In this document: piece after piece, positions 1 through 7,206 of the stretch | Layout of the letters: every line of letters starts with the position of its first letter | Position numbering within the stretch: the first letter of the stretch is position 1 | DNA from: Oscillospiraceae bacterium | Lineage (GTDB): Bacteria; Bacillota; Clostridia; Oscillospirales; Ruminococcaceae | Length of the DNA: 12,337 nucleotides | Reading direction: 5' to 3' | NCBI GenBank assembly: GCA_019416775.1 | Contig: DXWR01000219.1 | Location: 1 to 12,337, forward strand | Notes under the pieces: generated by a model | What the model was told of the DNA's origin: nothing | The model's database searches: none | The model's input: only the letters and a program-made list of their open reading frames with translations | Program-made: the position numbers and the translations under genes

Positions 1-157
1 CCCCCAATTCCTTGGTGGCGGCATAGGCGACTTTTTTCACCAGGGTCTCAAAATCCCGCTCCACAATGGTCCCCACCGGGGAGGCCAAAAATTCGGTGCG
101 GTCGCACACCGCCAAACCGGTGCGCACATCCCCGTAATCCACACTCATAATCTTCAT
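1..157 (-). CDS. ruvX: RuvX/YqgF family Holliday junction resolvase-like nuclease, N-terminal part
   Basis: Only the first 52 codons are present; the gene continues past the left edge. The product starts MKIMSVDYGDVRTGLAVCD, the N-terminal strand of the YqgF/RuvX RNase H-like fold, in which the early Asp (D7 here) is the conserved acidic active-site residue. It is followed by the family's ASPVGTI segment (about 26-31). Family members are linked to Holliday junction resolution and to processing of the pre-16S rRNA 5' end. The ATG at 157 is chosen because an AAGGAAGG ribosome binding site lies about 8 bases upstream, inside the last codons of the preceding phosphatase gene; the gap to that gene's stop is 5 bases. 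A second ATG 5 bases upstream runs straight into a stop. It appears to be the last visible gene of the pyrK-pyrD operon. Confidence 0.88.
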   Translation of the reverse strand, partial: MKIMSVDYGDVRTGLAVCDRTEFLASPVGTIVERDFETLVKKVAYAATKELG

Positions 158-162
158 TGCAT

Positions 163-819
163 TTACCTTCCTTGTTCCGGTTTTTTCTTAGAAAAGCCGG
201 TCTGCATCTCCTTGGGCAGATGGCTGAGATCGTCGAACTTCACCAGGGTAAACACCCCGTTCTCCTCGGTGACGGTGGTGATGCCGGTGTTGTGGGAAAG
301 ATCCTCGCACCGCATAGCTTCCACCGGCCGGTGATCCAGCCAGGTGACCAACGTTCCCAAAGCACAGCCGTGAGACACAATACAGATAGTTTTATTTCGA
401 TTAAATTTTACGATTTGTTGAAAGCATTGGGTCACCCGTCGGTACACATGGCTCATCGCTTCCCCACCGGGAGCCTGAAAATAGCCGGGACTTTCAAAAA
501 AGTGCTTTGCCATCACCGGGTCTTCCCTTTGGAACACATCCCAACCTTTGCCTTCCCAGCGGCCGCCGTCAATTTCCAGCAGCCCCGGTTCTGAAAGCAA
601 AGGGGCACCCACAAACCGGTTCACCGCTTTGGCTGTCTCCATGGCCCGCTTAAGGGGAGAAGAGTAGACGATATCAGGATGTAAATCCTGCCCCCGCCGG
701 GCCAGATACTCCAACTGGGCATAGCCCAAAGGGGAGAGATTGCTGTTCACATGACCTTGAAACACATGACCCACATTGCCCGCCGCCTGGGCATGACGGA
801 TGAGATAAATGGTGGTCAT
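163..819 (-). CDS. Histidine phosphatase family protein (phosphoglycerate mutase-like)
   Basis: The 218-residue product belongs to the histidine phosphatase (branch 1) superfamily, which transfers a phosphate to an active-site His. Visible motifs are the N-terminal LIRHAQ (R8, H9, with H9 the expected phosphate acceptor), SSPLKRAMETA at 53-63 (R58 in the phosphate pocket), EIDGGRWEG at 82-90, and the second catalytic His in VSHGCALGTL (H150). The first motif reads RHA rather than the common RHG, which is tolerated in the family. Length is normal. Substrate cannot be read from sequence: members range from sugar phosphatases to alpha-ribazole phosphatase and cofactor-dependent mutases, and no cobalamin gene is nearby. 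The start at 819 is 11 bases after the pyrD stop, with a GGTGAGGTGA ribosome binding site that contains that stop. The C-terminus is basic (FSKKKPEQGR). Confidence 0.88.
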   Translation of the reverse strand: MTTIYLIRHAQAAGNVGHVFQGHVNSNLSPLGYAQLEYLARRGQDLHPDIVYSSPLKRAMETAKAVNRFVGAPLLSEPGLLEIDGGRWEGKGWDVFQREDPVMAKHFFESPGYFQAPGGEAMSHVYRRVTQCFQQIVKFNRNKTICIVSHGCALGTLVTWLDHRPVEAMRCEDLSHNTGITTVTEENGVFTLVKFDDLSHLPKEMQTGFSKKKPEQGR

Positions 820-830
820 TTTCTATCACC

Positions 831-1742
831 TCACCAAGGCTGCACGGTGCCGGTCAGATCTGCCACTTTGGCAACTCCGTGTTGGTCGCACCAATCGTTC
901 AGTCCCCGAACCACCTTCACTGGAGTCCAGGGATCGGCAAAGATGGCAGCCCCAATCTGGACCGCACTGGCGCCTGCCATCATCATTTCCACCGCATCTT
1001 CCGCCGTGGCAATGCCGCCCATCCCTACCACCGGGATGTTCACGGCATTGGCCACCTGCCACACCATCCGCACCGCCACCGGGAACACGGCCGGACCGGA
1101 CAGGCCCCCCACATTGTTCTTTAAAATAGGACGGCGAGTGTTGATGTCAATCCGCATTCCCAACAGGGTGTTAATCAGGCTCACCGCATCTGCGCCGGCA
1201 GCTTCCACCGCCTTGGCAATGTCGGTGATGCTGGTGACGTTGGGGGAGAGCTTTACCATCAAGGGTTTGGTGGTGTGCTTCCGCACCGCTGCCGTGATCT
1301 CCTCCGCCGCAGAACAACTGGTGCCGAAGGCGGCGCCTCCCTGCTTCACGTTGGGGCAGGAGATGTTCAGCTCAATGATGTCCACCTTGGTGGGCTCCAG
1401 CTTCTGGGCAATCTCCACGCAGTCCTCAATGGTGTGTCCCGCCACGTTGGCGATGATTACCGTATCCTGTTGTTCCAGATAGGGTAGTTCTTCTTGGATA
1501 AAGTGATCGATGCCCCCGTTTTGCAATCCCACCGAGTTGAGCATCCCGGACGGGGTTTCCGCCACCCGGGGCGGCGGGTTGCCGTTTTGGGGACGCAGGG
1601 TCATGCCCTTGCAGGAGATGCCCCCAAGCTCCGAAAGAGGGTAGAGGCACTCATATTCCCGGCCGAAGCCGTAAGCTCCCGAAGCGGGGATCACCGGGTT
1701 TTTCAATTCCACCCCGGCAATGGTTACTCTTAAATCTGCCAT
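831..1742 (-). CDS. pyrD: Dihydroorotate dehydrogenase class 1B, catalytic FMN subunit
   Basis: The 303-residue product is the catalytic subunit of the NAD-dependent class 1B enzyme, which oxidises dihydroorotate to orotate in pyrimidine synthesis and passes electrons from FMN to the PyrK subunit. The TIM-barrel motifs are intact: SCKGMT (K45, FMN), NSVGLQN at 69-75 (substrate loop), ELNISCPN with the catalytic base C129 (Cys marks class 1; class 2 uses Ser), VKLSPN (K164), INTLLGM at 190-196 and VVGMGGI at 238-244 (FMN phosphate). It is made in the cytosol as a PyrD2PyrK2 tetramer. It lies 14 bases downstream of pyrK, and its ribosome binding site AAGGAGG begins in the pyrK stop codon, which suggests coupled translation of the two subunits. 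No defect seen. Confidence 0.97.
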   Translation of the reverse strand: MADLRVTIAGVELKNPVIPASGAYGFGREYECLYPLSELGGISCKGMTLRPQNGNPPPRVAETPSGMLNSVGLQNGGIDHFIQEELPYLEQQDTVIIANVAGHTIEDCVEIAQKLEPTKVDIIELNISCPNVKQGGAAFGTSCSAAEEITAAVRKHTTKPLMVKLSPNVTSITDIAKAVEAAGADAVSLINTLLGMRIDINTRRPILKNNVGGLSGPAVFPVAVRMVWQVANAVNIPVVGMGGIATAEDAVEMMMAGASAVQIGAAIFADPWTPVKVVRGLNDWCDQHGVAKVADLTGTVQPW

Positions 1743-1756
1743 CTTCCTTCCCCTCC

Positions 1757-2521
1757 TTAAAAAAGTACGTCCTTGGAATCAAATACCGGCCCATCTTTGC
1801 AGACATGGCTCAGGTATTCCTGCCCGTCCTTCACCGTCCGGCAGGCGCAAACCAAACAGGCCCCTACGCCGCAGCCCATCCGCTCTTCCAGGGAAACCTG
1901 ACAGTCCACCCCATACTGCTGAGCCAGCCCAGCCACACCCTTGAGCATGGGATGGGGACCGCAGGCGCAGATCAGGGCGGGCTTTTTCTGCTTCAACTGC
2001 TGCTCCAACGCCTGGGTGACGAAGCCGTGGAAGCCCATGGTACCGTCATCGGTGCAGAGAACTACCTCATTGCCCTGGCGCTTGAAATCTTCGGTGAGGA
2101 TCACTGCATTGGCGCTGCGGAAGCCGAGAATAGCAGTGGCTCTTTGACCGTACGCTTTGGCGGTTTCCAGCATGGGAGGCACTCCGATACCGCCGCCTAC
2201 CACGATAATGTCTCCCTCCGGCTGGGCAAAGCCATGGCCCAAGGGTCCCATCACATCCAGATTGTCCCCAACCCCCTTCTCCCCAAGGATCCGGGTGCCT
2301 TCCCCTTTGATTTCAAACACAAACCGCAGGGTGCCCCGGTCCCGGTCGATCTCGCAGATGGAGATGGGACGGCGGAGAAACAGCCCCTCCGCTTTCAGAT
2401 GGGCAAACTGTCCCGGCTGAGCCAAAGCCACCATCTCCGGGGCGGAAATGGTAAGATCAATAATATGCCTGGCTAAAATTTCTTTCTTCAGAATGGGATA
2501 GACTCCCTGTACATACGCCAT
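1757..2521 (-). CDS. pyrK: Dihydroorotate dehydrogenase electron transfer subunit PyrK
   Basis: The 254-residue product is the FAD and [2Fe-2S] partner of class 1B PyrD and carries electrons to NAD+. Domains in order are a ferredoxin-reductase-like FAD barrel (about 1-95, with RRPIS at 50-54 and GEGT at 73-76), an NAD-binding Rossmann fold with VVGGGIGVPP at 107-116, CACGPH at 185-190, and a C-terminal iron-sulphur loop. The four cluster ligands are visible as C217, C222, C225 and C241 (spacing x4, x2, x15), the typical PyrK arrangement. Length is normal. The ATG at 2521 follows an AGGGAGGGG ribosome binding site. It is the first gene of the operon, directly behind the promoter at 2558-2586. 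Only about 30 bases of leader separate promoter and start, too little for a PyrR-type attenuator. Confidence 0.97.
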   Translation of the reverse strand: MAYVQGVYPILKKEILARHIIDLTISAPEMVALAQPGQFAHLKAEGLFLRRPISICEIDRDRGTLRFVFEIKGEGTRILGEKGVGDNLDVMGPLGHGFAQPEGDIIVVGGGIGVPPMLETAKAYGQRATAILGFRSANAVILTEDFKRQGNEVVLCTDDGTMGFHGFVTQALEQQLKQKKPALICACGPHPMLKGVAGLAQQYGVDCQVSLEERMGCGVGACLVCACRTVKDGQEYLSHVCKDGPVFDSKDVLF

Positions 2522-2557
2522 AATAACCCCTCCCTGGGTGTCTTTTGGTTTGAGTTT

Positions 2558-2586
2558 ATTGTAGCATACTTACCGGGAAATAACAA
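2558..2586 (-). promoter_or_regulatory. Sigma-A type promoter of the pyrK operon
   Basis: On the minus strand a -35 element TTGTTA (2581-2586) and a -10 element TACAAT (2558-2563) are separated by exactly 17 bases. The -10 is preceded by TGC, an extended -10 motif. Transcription would start near 2551, about 30 bases upstream of pyrK. Confidence 0.8.
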
Positions 2587-2594
2587 GAAAGCCC

Positions 2595-2623
2595 TTGTGT
2601 ACAGCCAGCCCTTTTGTTACAAT
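2595..2623 (+). promoter_or_regulatory. Sigma-A type promoter of the CAT-like gene
   Basis: A -35 element TTGTGT (2595-2600), a 17-base spacer and a -10 element TACAAT (2618-2623) with a TG extension precede the acetyltransferase gene. Transcription would start near 2630, leaving a leader of about 25 bases with an AAGGAAGG ribosome binding site. There is no room for the leader-peptide attenuator found before inducible cat genes. The -35 box is 8 bases from the -35 box of the opposing pyrK promoter. Confidence 0.75.
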
Positions 2624-2654
2624 AAAACCAGAATCTGCAAAGGAAGGCTAACCC

Positions 2655-3284
2655 ATGAATGAACTCTATACCATCATTGATCAATCTCAATGGAAACGGG
2701 CGATGCACTGCGCGGTGTTTCGCAACTGTGTTGAACCTGCTTTCTGCATCACGGTAAAATTGGATGTCACCCACTTTTACCGCCGGCTCAAAGAATTGGG
2801 TTATCCCTTCACCTATTCTTTGATTTACCTGGTGAGCCAAGCTGCCAACGAGATAGAGGAATTTCGCTACCGCTTTTTGGATGGGCAGGTAGTGCTGTAT
2901 CGTCGCATCCACACCGCCTTTACCTATCTCAATTCAGAAACCGAACTGTTCAAAGTGGTCAATGTTCCCTTGACGGATACCTTGGAGGAATATGTGGCGC
3001 TGGCGGACCGCACCCAAAAAGAACAGCAGGAATACTTTACCGGCCCCTTGGGGCGGGACGTATTTCAATTTTCTCCTCTTCCTTGGCTGAGCTACACCCA
3101 CATCTCCCACACCAACGCCGGAAACAAGGACAACGCCACGCCGCTGTTTGACTGGGGAAAATGGGAAATGCAAGGGGAAACACGGCTGCTTCCTTTTTCC
3201 ATCCAGGCACATCACTCCTTCGTGGATGGGCTGCATGTAGCCCGTTTGGTGGAAAAAATTCAAAATTCGTTAGATAACCTATAA
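2655..3284 (+). CDS. Chloramphenicol acetyltransferase-like (type A CAT family) O-acetyltransferase
   Basis: The 209-residue product matches the type A chloramphenicol acetyltransferase family in length and motifs. These trimeric cytosolic enzymes move acetyl from acetyl-CoA to a hydroxyl group. The catalytic signature is intact: QAHHSFVDG at 184-192, with H187 the expected general base and D191 the structural Asp. The segment PLPWLSYTH at 141-149 corresponds to the family's PWVSFTS stretch, whose Ser stabilises the transition state (S146 here). N-terminal WKRAMH (13-18) and VKLDVT (34-39) also fit. It is divergent from the classic resistance enzymes as I remember them, and no mobile element flanks it, so it may be an intrinsic gene whose natural acceptor is not chloramphenicol. 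It is transcribed alone from a promoter back to back with that of pyrK. No convincing terminator follows. Confidence 0.87.
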   Translation: MNELYTIIDQSQWKRAMHCAVFRNCVEPAFCITVKLDVTHFYRRLKELGYPFTYSLIYLVSQAANEIEEFRYRFLDGQVVLYRRIHTAFTYLNSETELFKVVNVPLTDTLEEYVALADRTQKEQQEYFTGPLGRDVFQFSPLPWLSYTHISHTNAGNKDNATPLFDWGKWEMQGETRLLPFSIQAHHSFVDGLHVARLVEKIQNSLDNL

Positions 3285-3351
3285 AGCCGGTTTCTTCTTG
3301 CTTCTTTTTGATTTATTGTGCAAAACTTTCCTTGAAATACCGGCCAATCTC

Positions 3352-3380
3352 TTGCAGAATTTTCAAACTTCCAGTATAAT
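3352..3380 (+). promoter_or_regulatory. Promoter of the glycosyltransferase gene
   Basis: A -35 element TTGCAG (3352-3357), a 17-base spacer and a perfect -10 TATAAT (3375-3380) lie ahead of the glycosyltransferase. The expected start near 3387 leaves a leader of about 25 bases carrying the ribosome binding site GGAGG at 3401-3405. The rest of the gap after the CAT-like gene (3285-3351) is T-rich and holds no clear hairpin, so some read-through from the upstream gene is possible. Confidence 0.75.
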
Positions 3381-3412
3381 ATCTCTTAGTCACGGAAGAA
3401 GGAGGAAGAAGA

Positions 3413-4465
3413 ATGAAGGTGCTTCTTTACACGGAGGCCATGAATCTTCTGGGAAAATCCGGCGTGGGCAAGGCCCGCAGTCATCAGATCCGCGCTTTGG
3501 AACAGGTGGGGGTAGAATGGACCATCGACCCGAAAGAAAAAGTGGATCTGGTTCACATCAACACCATCTTTCCCAATTCCCACCGACTGGCCAAGAAAGC
3601 GAAAAAGCAAGGCATCCCGGTGGTATACCACGCCCACAGCACTATGGAAGATTTTAAGAATTCCTACCTGGGGGCCAATGCGGTAGCGCCGCTGTTTAAA
3701 AAATGGCTCTGCTCCTGTTATCGTTTGGGAGACAGCCTGATTACCCCGACTCCCTATGCCAAACATCTGGTCGAAAGCTACGGACTGACTCAGCCCATCT
3801 ACCCCTGCTCCAACGGCATTGATTTGGAGTATTACGAAAAGAACGAAGAAGCAGGCCGAGAGTTCCGCAGACGGTTTGGCTTTTCGCCGGAAGATAAAAT
3901 CGTTATGAGTGTCGGTCTGCAAATTGAGCGCAAAGGTATTTTAGACTTTGTGGAATTGGCCAAGCGGATGCCGGAATACCAATTCATCTGGTTTGGTTAC
4001 TCCTCCCCTTGGACCATCCCCGCCAAGATCCGCAAGGCGGTGCGCACCAAACTGCCCAACCTGCATTTTCCCGGCTATATCGATGAAAAAATCCTCCGCA
4101 CAGCCTATTGGGGAGCAGATTGCTTTTTGTTCCTCACCCACGAAGAAACCGAAGGCATCGTACTGCTGGAAGCCTTGGCAGCCCGGCAGAAAGTGCTGAT
4201 TCGAGATATTCCCATCTACGAAGAATGGCTGGAAGATGGAAAGAACATTTATAAGGCAAATTCCCTGGACGGCTTTGAAACCAAACTCCGAGGCATTTTG
4301 GAAGGGGAGTTGCCTGACCTTACTGAAGCTGGATACCAAGTGGCCTACAACCGCCGGATTGAAGCGGTAGGCCAAACCTTGGACACCATCTATCGAGAAA
4401 CCATTCACCGGGTGAAAGAGCGGGAAGCGCAACCGATTTCCCAACAAGCTGTAACCAACGAATAA
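3413..4465 (+). CDS. Glycosyltransferase family 4, probable diacylglycerol glycolipid synthase
   Basis: The 350-residue product is a retaining GT-B enzyme of the GT4 group. The N-terminal Rossmann half carries the glycine loop KSGVGKARSH (15-24) and the acceptor-side motif YHAHSTMEDFKNS (72-84). The C-terminal half carries VGLQIERKG (167-175, R173 and K174 for the nucleotide-sugar phosphates) and the family E-x7-E motif with E245 and E253. Overall wording, including HAHSTMEDF, ITPTPYAK and SNGIDL, strongly resembles the streptococcal and enterococcal enzymes that put glucose on diacylglycerol, the first step of glycolipid and lipoteichoic acid anchor synthesis. That comparison is from memory. 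No membrane helix or signal peptide is visible, consistent with a cytosolic enzyme on the inner membrane face. It has its own promoter and terminator, so it is a single-gene unit. Another sugar acceptor cannot be excluded. Confidence 0.88.
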   Translation: MKVLLYTEAMNLLGKSGVGKARSHQIRALEQVGVEWTIDPKEKVDLVHINTIFPNSHRLAKKAKKQGIPVVYHAHSTMEDFKNSYLGANAVAPLFKKWLCSCYRLGDSLITPTPYAKHLVESYGLTQPIYPCSNGIDLEYYEKNEEAGREFRRRFGFSPEDKIVMSVGLQIERKGILDFVELAKRMPEYQFIWFGYSSPWTIPAKIRKAVRTKLPNLHFPGYIDEKILRTAYWGADCFLFLTHEETEGIVLLEALAARQKVLIRDIPIYEEWLEDGKNIYKANSLDGFETKLRGILEGELPDLTEAGYQVAYNRRIEAVGQTLDTIYRETIHRVKEREAQPISQQAVTNE

Positions 4466-4475
4466 CATAAAATAA

Positions 4476-4520
4476 AAAGACGTTTCTTGTCCCTGAAGAA
4501 AGGGAACGGGAAACGTCTTT
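4476..4520. terminator. Bidirectional intrinsic terminator between convergent units
   Basis: An 11-base-pair stem pairs AAAGACGTTTC (4476-4486) with GAAACGTCTTT (4510-4520), and an inner TCCCT/AGGGA stem (4490-4494, 4501-4505) caps a GAAGAA loop. T-rich sequence follows on the plus strand and an A-rich run precedes it (4468-4478), giving U tracts in both directions. It serves the plus-strand glycosyltransferase and the minus-strand PH-domain operon. Its right arm overlaps the stop codon of the latter (4519-4521). Confidence 0.88.
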
Positions 4521-5967
4521 ATTCTTCATTCGGCATCAAAATTCCGATCCGGAGCAAAAACCCTATGGCTTCGGATTTATTTAGTCCCGGCAGCACAATT
4601 CGATCCCGGCCTTCTCCATAGATGTGAAAGATCACATCGCATTGGCCGGCCCGCTTCTGGAAAGGACTTTGCCGCAGCTGGGCCATGACAATCCGGTCCC
4701 GGTGAACCATAGTGGTGGTGAGGCGGTATCCCTTCATAGCGCGGATGGTAACCCACCCGTCCTTCACTCCAATCCCGGCATGACGGTATCCCCGCCAACG
4801 CAGCCAAAACAGCCAACTCATCGGCAGCCAAAACAACCCCCACACCAACCAAAGAGTAGCGCCAATGCCGTCCACCAAAAGCCCGGAAATCAAAGCCAAT
4901 ACCGTCACCACTCCCATGAAGATGGCAGGAAACCCCAGGTATCGCCAAATGCAGCGGCAGGGAGTAAGCTGGTTTGGCGTTTCCTTCCATTCCGGCAGCA
5001 GGGTAGAAGTTTCCCGGCGCAACTCCAAAAGAGAACAGGAAGGCACCAGCAGATTATTGGCCCCATCCCGCTTACCGTAACCACTGCACCGCAGGGTAGC
5101 GTAGCCCATCCCCATAATCCGGGACAGATTGCTTTCCACTAAAGTTACGGAATTGATCCGACTGACCATCATGTGGGTATGATGCTGGCTGATCAGTCCA
5201 CAGGACAACCGCAGCACATTTTGACTTCTCCGGCAGCGGAACCCCAATAGATAAAACAAGTGAGCCAGAAAGATGCCCGCCCAAAACAGCAGTACAATGG
5301 CCGCCAGCACGGCAAACACCGGAGAAAGGCTGTTGGAAAAAAATTGGGCAGTCCGCCGCACGCCCTCCCGCATGAAGTCTTCCAACTGCCGTCCAAACAA
5401 ACGGATGGCGGTGGTTAAACCGGCGGCAAAGTAGAGCAGGCCGGAAAGGTTATTGGTGTTCAGCAAAGCATAAAGGAAAATTCGCCCAGTTTTAGCTTGA
5501 TATCGCTCTTCCACCGGTTCCAGTTTTGTGGAAAACAGGGTGTCGATCATCTGAACGCTTTCCTTCCGGGTGAGGGTCAGGGTAACGTCGTAGGTGTGTT
5601 TGCCTCCTCCATCCGTATCTGCCTGAAGTTTCACTGCCCGTATGGGCCGCAGATACCATGGTTCCTGGCGGCTGAGATAAGAAATCTGTTCCTTGGGCAG
5701 AAAAAGAACGGCGGTGCAGAGGATCCCTTTGTACACCCACAATCCTTTTTCATTGTACCGATACCGCAAAAAAGCCCAGCGGTATACCCCGCTGCCGATG
5801 ATCACCAGTACCACCAGTAGATCCAGCCAAGCCCCTTGGAGCCAACCAGATAATTCTCCGTGAATAATCACATAGATTAAAGTGCGAAATATCGGGATAA
5901 TCAACAGAAACAGTTTGCCGGAGATACTTTCCAGGATATTGATAGGGTGTTGATAACGTGTCTTCAT
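4519..5967 (-). CDS. YdbT-like membrane protein with repeated bacterial PH (bPH2/DUF304) domains
   Basis: The 482-residue integral membrane protein has about six predicted helices in three pairs (roughly 17-36/45-66, 170-190/216-242 and 344-366/370-390). Each pair is followed by a cytosolic bacterial PH-like segment (about 67-148, 246-320 and 392-475). This helix-pair plus bPH2 repetition is the architecture of Bacillus subtilis YdbT. There the sigma-W controlled ydbS-ydbT pair is reported to contribute to resistance against antimicrobial compounds from related bacilli (recalled, not checked). The biochemical role is unknown. The start ATG overlaps the stop of the YdbS-like gene by 4 bases (5964-5967), behind a GAGG ribosome binding site, so the two are probably translated together and act as a complex. 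It ends in the bidirectional terminator. Confidence 0.85.
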   Translation of the reverse strand: MKTRYQHPINILESISGKLFLLIIPIFRTLIYVIIHGELSGWLQGAWLDLLVVLVIIGSGVYRWAFLRYRYNEKGLWVYKGILCTAVLFLPKEQISYLSRQEPWYLRPIRAVKLQADTDGGGKHTYDVTLTLTRKESVQMIDTLFSTKLEPVEERYQAKTGRIFLYALLNTNNLSGLLYFAAGLTTAIRLFGRQLEDFMREGVRRTAQFFSNSLSPVFAVLAAIVLLFWAGIFLAHLFYLLGFRCRRSQNVLRLSCGLISQHHTHMMVSRINSVTLVESNLSRIMGMGYATLRCSGYGKRDGANNLLVPSCSLLELRRETSTLLPEWKETPNQLTPCRCIWRYLGFPAIFMGVVTVLALISGLLVDGIGATLWLVWGLFWLPMSWLFWLRWRGYRHAGIGVKDGWVTIRAMKGYRLTTTMVHRDRIVMAQLRQSPFQKRAGQCDVIFHIYGEGRDRIVLPGLNKSEAIGFLLRIGILMPNEE

Positions 5968-6410
5968 ATCGGTTCCTCAAAGGACGGGGAAAGAGCATAT
6001 AAGATCCGACGGGCTTCCGATTCACTTAAAAAGAACAGCCAAACACTTCCTCCTGCCGCCGTTACCCGGATAGAGCGAAGCCTGCACAACCGGCTGATGG
6101 GATCGCTGAAGGTATTTACATAACTTACTCGATTTCGTGGGATGCACACCGTCTTTTGCCAAAGCACTCCTTTGCAAACCCAAAAGGAATGGGACTCCAG
6201 CTTATATTCTGTGTTGAGATATCGCAGAGGCAGATACCAAAACACCACAATCACCGCCGCCAGCCCCAACAGCCATAAGGTCCAAAGCCGAAGGAAAAAC
6301 CAGCGTTCCAACAAAATCCCCAACAGAATCTCCAATACGGCGGTAAGCAGCAATGCCGTCATTTCCCACATAACAAAAGCTTTTCGGGGCAGGGACACTC
6401 CATCTTTCAT
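5964..6410 (-). CDS. YdbS-like small PH-domain (bPH2/DUF304) membrane protein
   Basis: With the start at 6410 the product has 148 residues. Two hydrophobic helices (about 15-35 and 40-60) are followed by one bPH2 segment (about 62-145, with the typical FWVCKGVLWQKTVCIPRNRVSYV core at 76-98). This is the YdbS plan. An ATG far upstream (6551) keeps the frame open, but I reject that extension: it would lie wholly inside the preceding gene and is not membrane-like. The ATG at 6410 shares an ATGA with the stop of the DUF218 gene and has a purine-rich GGGGGAG site upstream. It is the middle gene of a three-gene operon and the likely partner of the larger YdbT-like protein that follows. Confidence 0.85.
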   Translation of the reverse strand: MKDGVSLPRKAFVMWEMTALLLTAVLEILLGILLERWFFLRLWTLWLLGLAAVIVVFWYLPLRYLNTEYKLESHSFWVCKGVLWQKTVCIPRNRVSYVNTFSDPISRLCRLRSIRVTAAGGSVWLFFLSESEARRILYALSPSFEEPI

Positions 6411-7171
6411 CGCTGCATTCTCCCCCTTCTCCGGAGCCCTACCGGAAGCGCCACGCATTCCCGAAACCAATACCCAAAAGCCACCACCGGATTGATGGGA
6501 CAGGGCAGACAGCTGCAGGGAAGATGAAGGCGCTTGGCTATCCGACTGCACCGAAAAAGATGATACCGGTCGCTGACTACCAGTATAGTTTCAGGCAGAT
6601 GATTTTTTACTAAAATGTTTTTGGCAAAGGAAAGGTTTTGCCAGGTATTGGTGGACCGGTCTTCCAGATAAATTCGCCGGGCATCAATTCCTTGTTCCAC
6701 CAACCAATCCCGCATAGCCTGGGCTTCGGTACAATCCTCACCCCGGCCTTGTCCGCCGGTGACAATGCAGGAAAAATCCGGATGGGCTTGCAGGACCTTG
6801 CAAGCGGTATCTAACCGATGAACCAGCATTTTAGAGGGATGGGTCCCCAACACCGAGCATCCGGGGATCATCACCGTGCAAGGGCATTTTGTTTCTCGAA
6901 ATCGGGGGTATCCGAAAGCCAGCACCAAAATACTACTGATCAGCCACAGCACAAAGGCGCAAAGCAATCCAAACGCAACCCAGCCGATCAAGTCGGAAGC
7001 AGCTTGGAATATCACCCGGTAAAACCGGCCGAACAGCACCATCACTACCCCAATTAGCAAAGGCAGCCAAATGCCAAGATGAACCCGGATATTGCTCAGC
7101 AGCATTGGCAGCAGACTGAGCAGACAGAGCGCCAATCCCACCAGCAGAAAACTCATGGATACTAAGCCCAT
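6407..7171 (-). CDS. YdcF/SanA-ElyC type DUF218 membrane protein
   Basis: The 254-residue product has three hydrophobic segments (about 7-26, 33-49 and 61-87) followed by a DUF218 domain (about 97-240). Family motifs are VMIPGCSV (100-107), VTGGQGRGEDCTEAQAM (137-153), the EDRSTNTWQN block (170-179) and VVSDRYHLFR (198-207). DUF218 proteins such as SanA and ElyC are tied to envelope integrity and peptidoglycan or lipid-carrier metabolism, while Escherichia coli YdcF is described as binding S-adenosylmethionine. The reaction is not settled, and a phosphatase or hydrolase role is a guess. The start at 7171 has a perfect AAGGAGG (7179-7185) 7 bases upstream and a strong promoter before it. It is the first gene of the operon with the YdbS/YdbT-like pair, suggesting a shared envelope-stress function. 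Confidence 0.87.
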   Translation of the reverse strand: MGLVSMSFLLVGLALCLLSLLPMLLSNIRVHLGIWLPLLIGVVMVLFGRFYRVIFQAASDLIGWVAFGLLCAFVLWLISSILVLAFGYPRFRETKCPCTVMIPGCSVLGTHPSKMLVHRLDTACKVLQAHPDFSCIVTGGQGRGEDCTEAQAMRDWLVEQGIDARRIYLEDRSTNTWQNLSFAKNILVKNHLPETILVVSDRYHLFRCSRIAKRLHLPCSCLPCPINPVVAFGYWFRECVALPVGLRRRGRMQR

Positions 7172-7206
7172 CTTACTGCCTCCTTTTGACTTGCCTTCTT
7201 GCTAAC

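Noticed and set aside
751..2476. Long open frames on the plus strand opposite pyrD and pyrK (751-1482 and 1805-2476)
   Set aside because: They mirror clear enzymes on the other strand, have no family motifs and lack good ribosome binding sites; they arise from codon bias of the true genes.
2522..2557. PyrR-binding attenuator or riboswitch ahead of pyrK
   Set aside because: The predicted leader is about 30 bases and contains only the ribosome binding site, with no terminator or antiterminator hairpin.
3285..3351. Possible terminator after the CAT-like gene
   Set aside because: The stretch is T-rich, but only a 4-base AACC/GGTT pairing is visible, too weak to call.
6411..6551. N-terminal extension of the YdbS-like gene to the ATG at 6551
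   Set aside because: It overlaps the DUF218 gene by about 140 bases and adds non-membrane sequence; the ATGA start at 6410 with a ribosome site explains the gene better.
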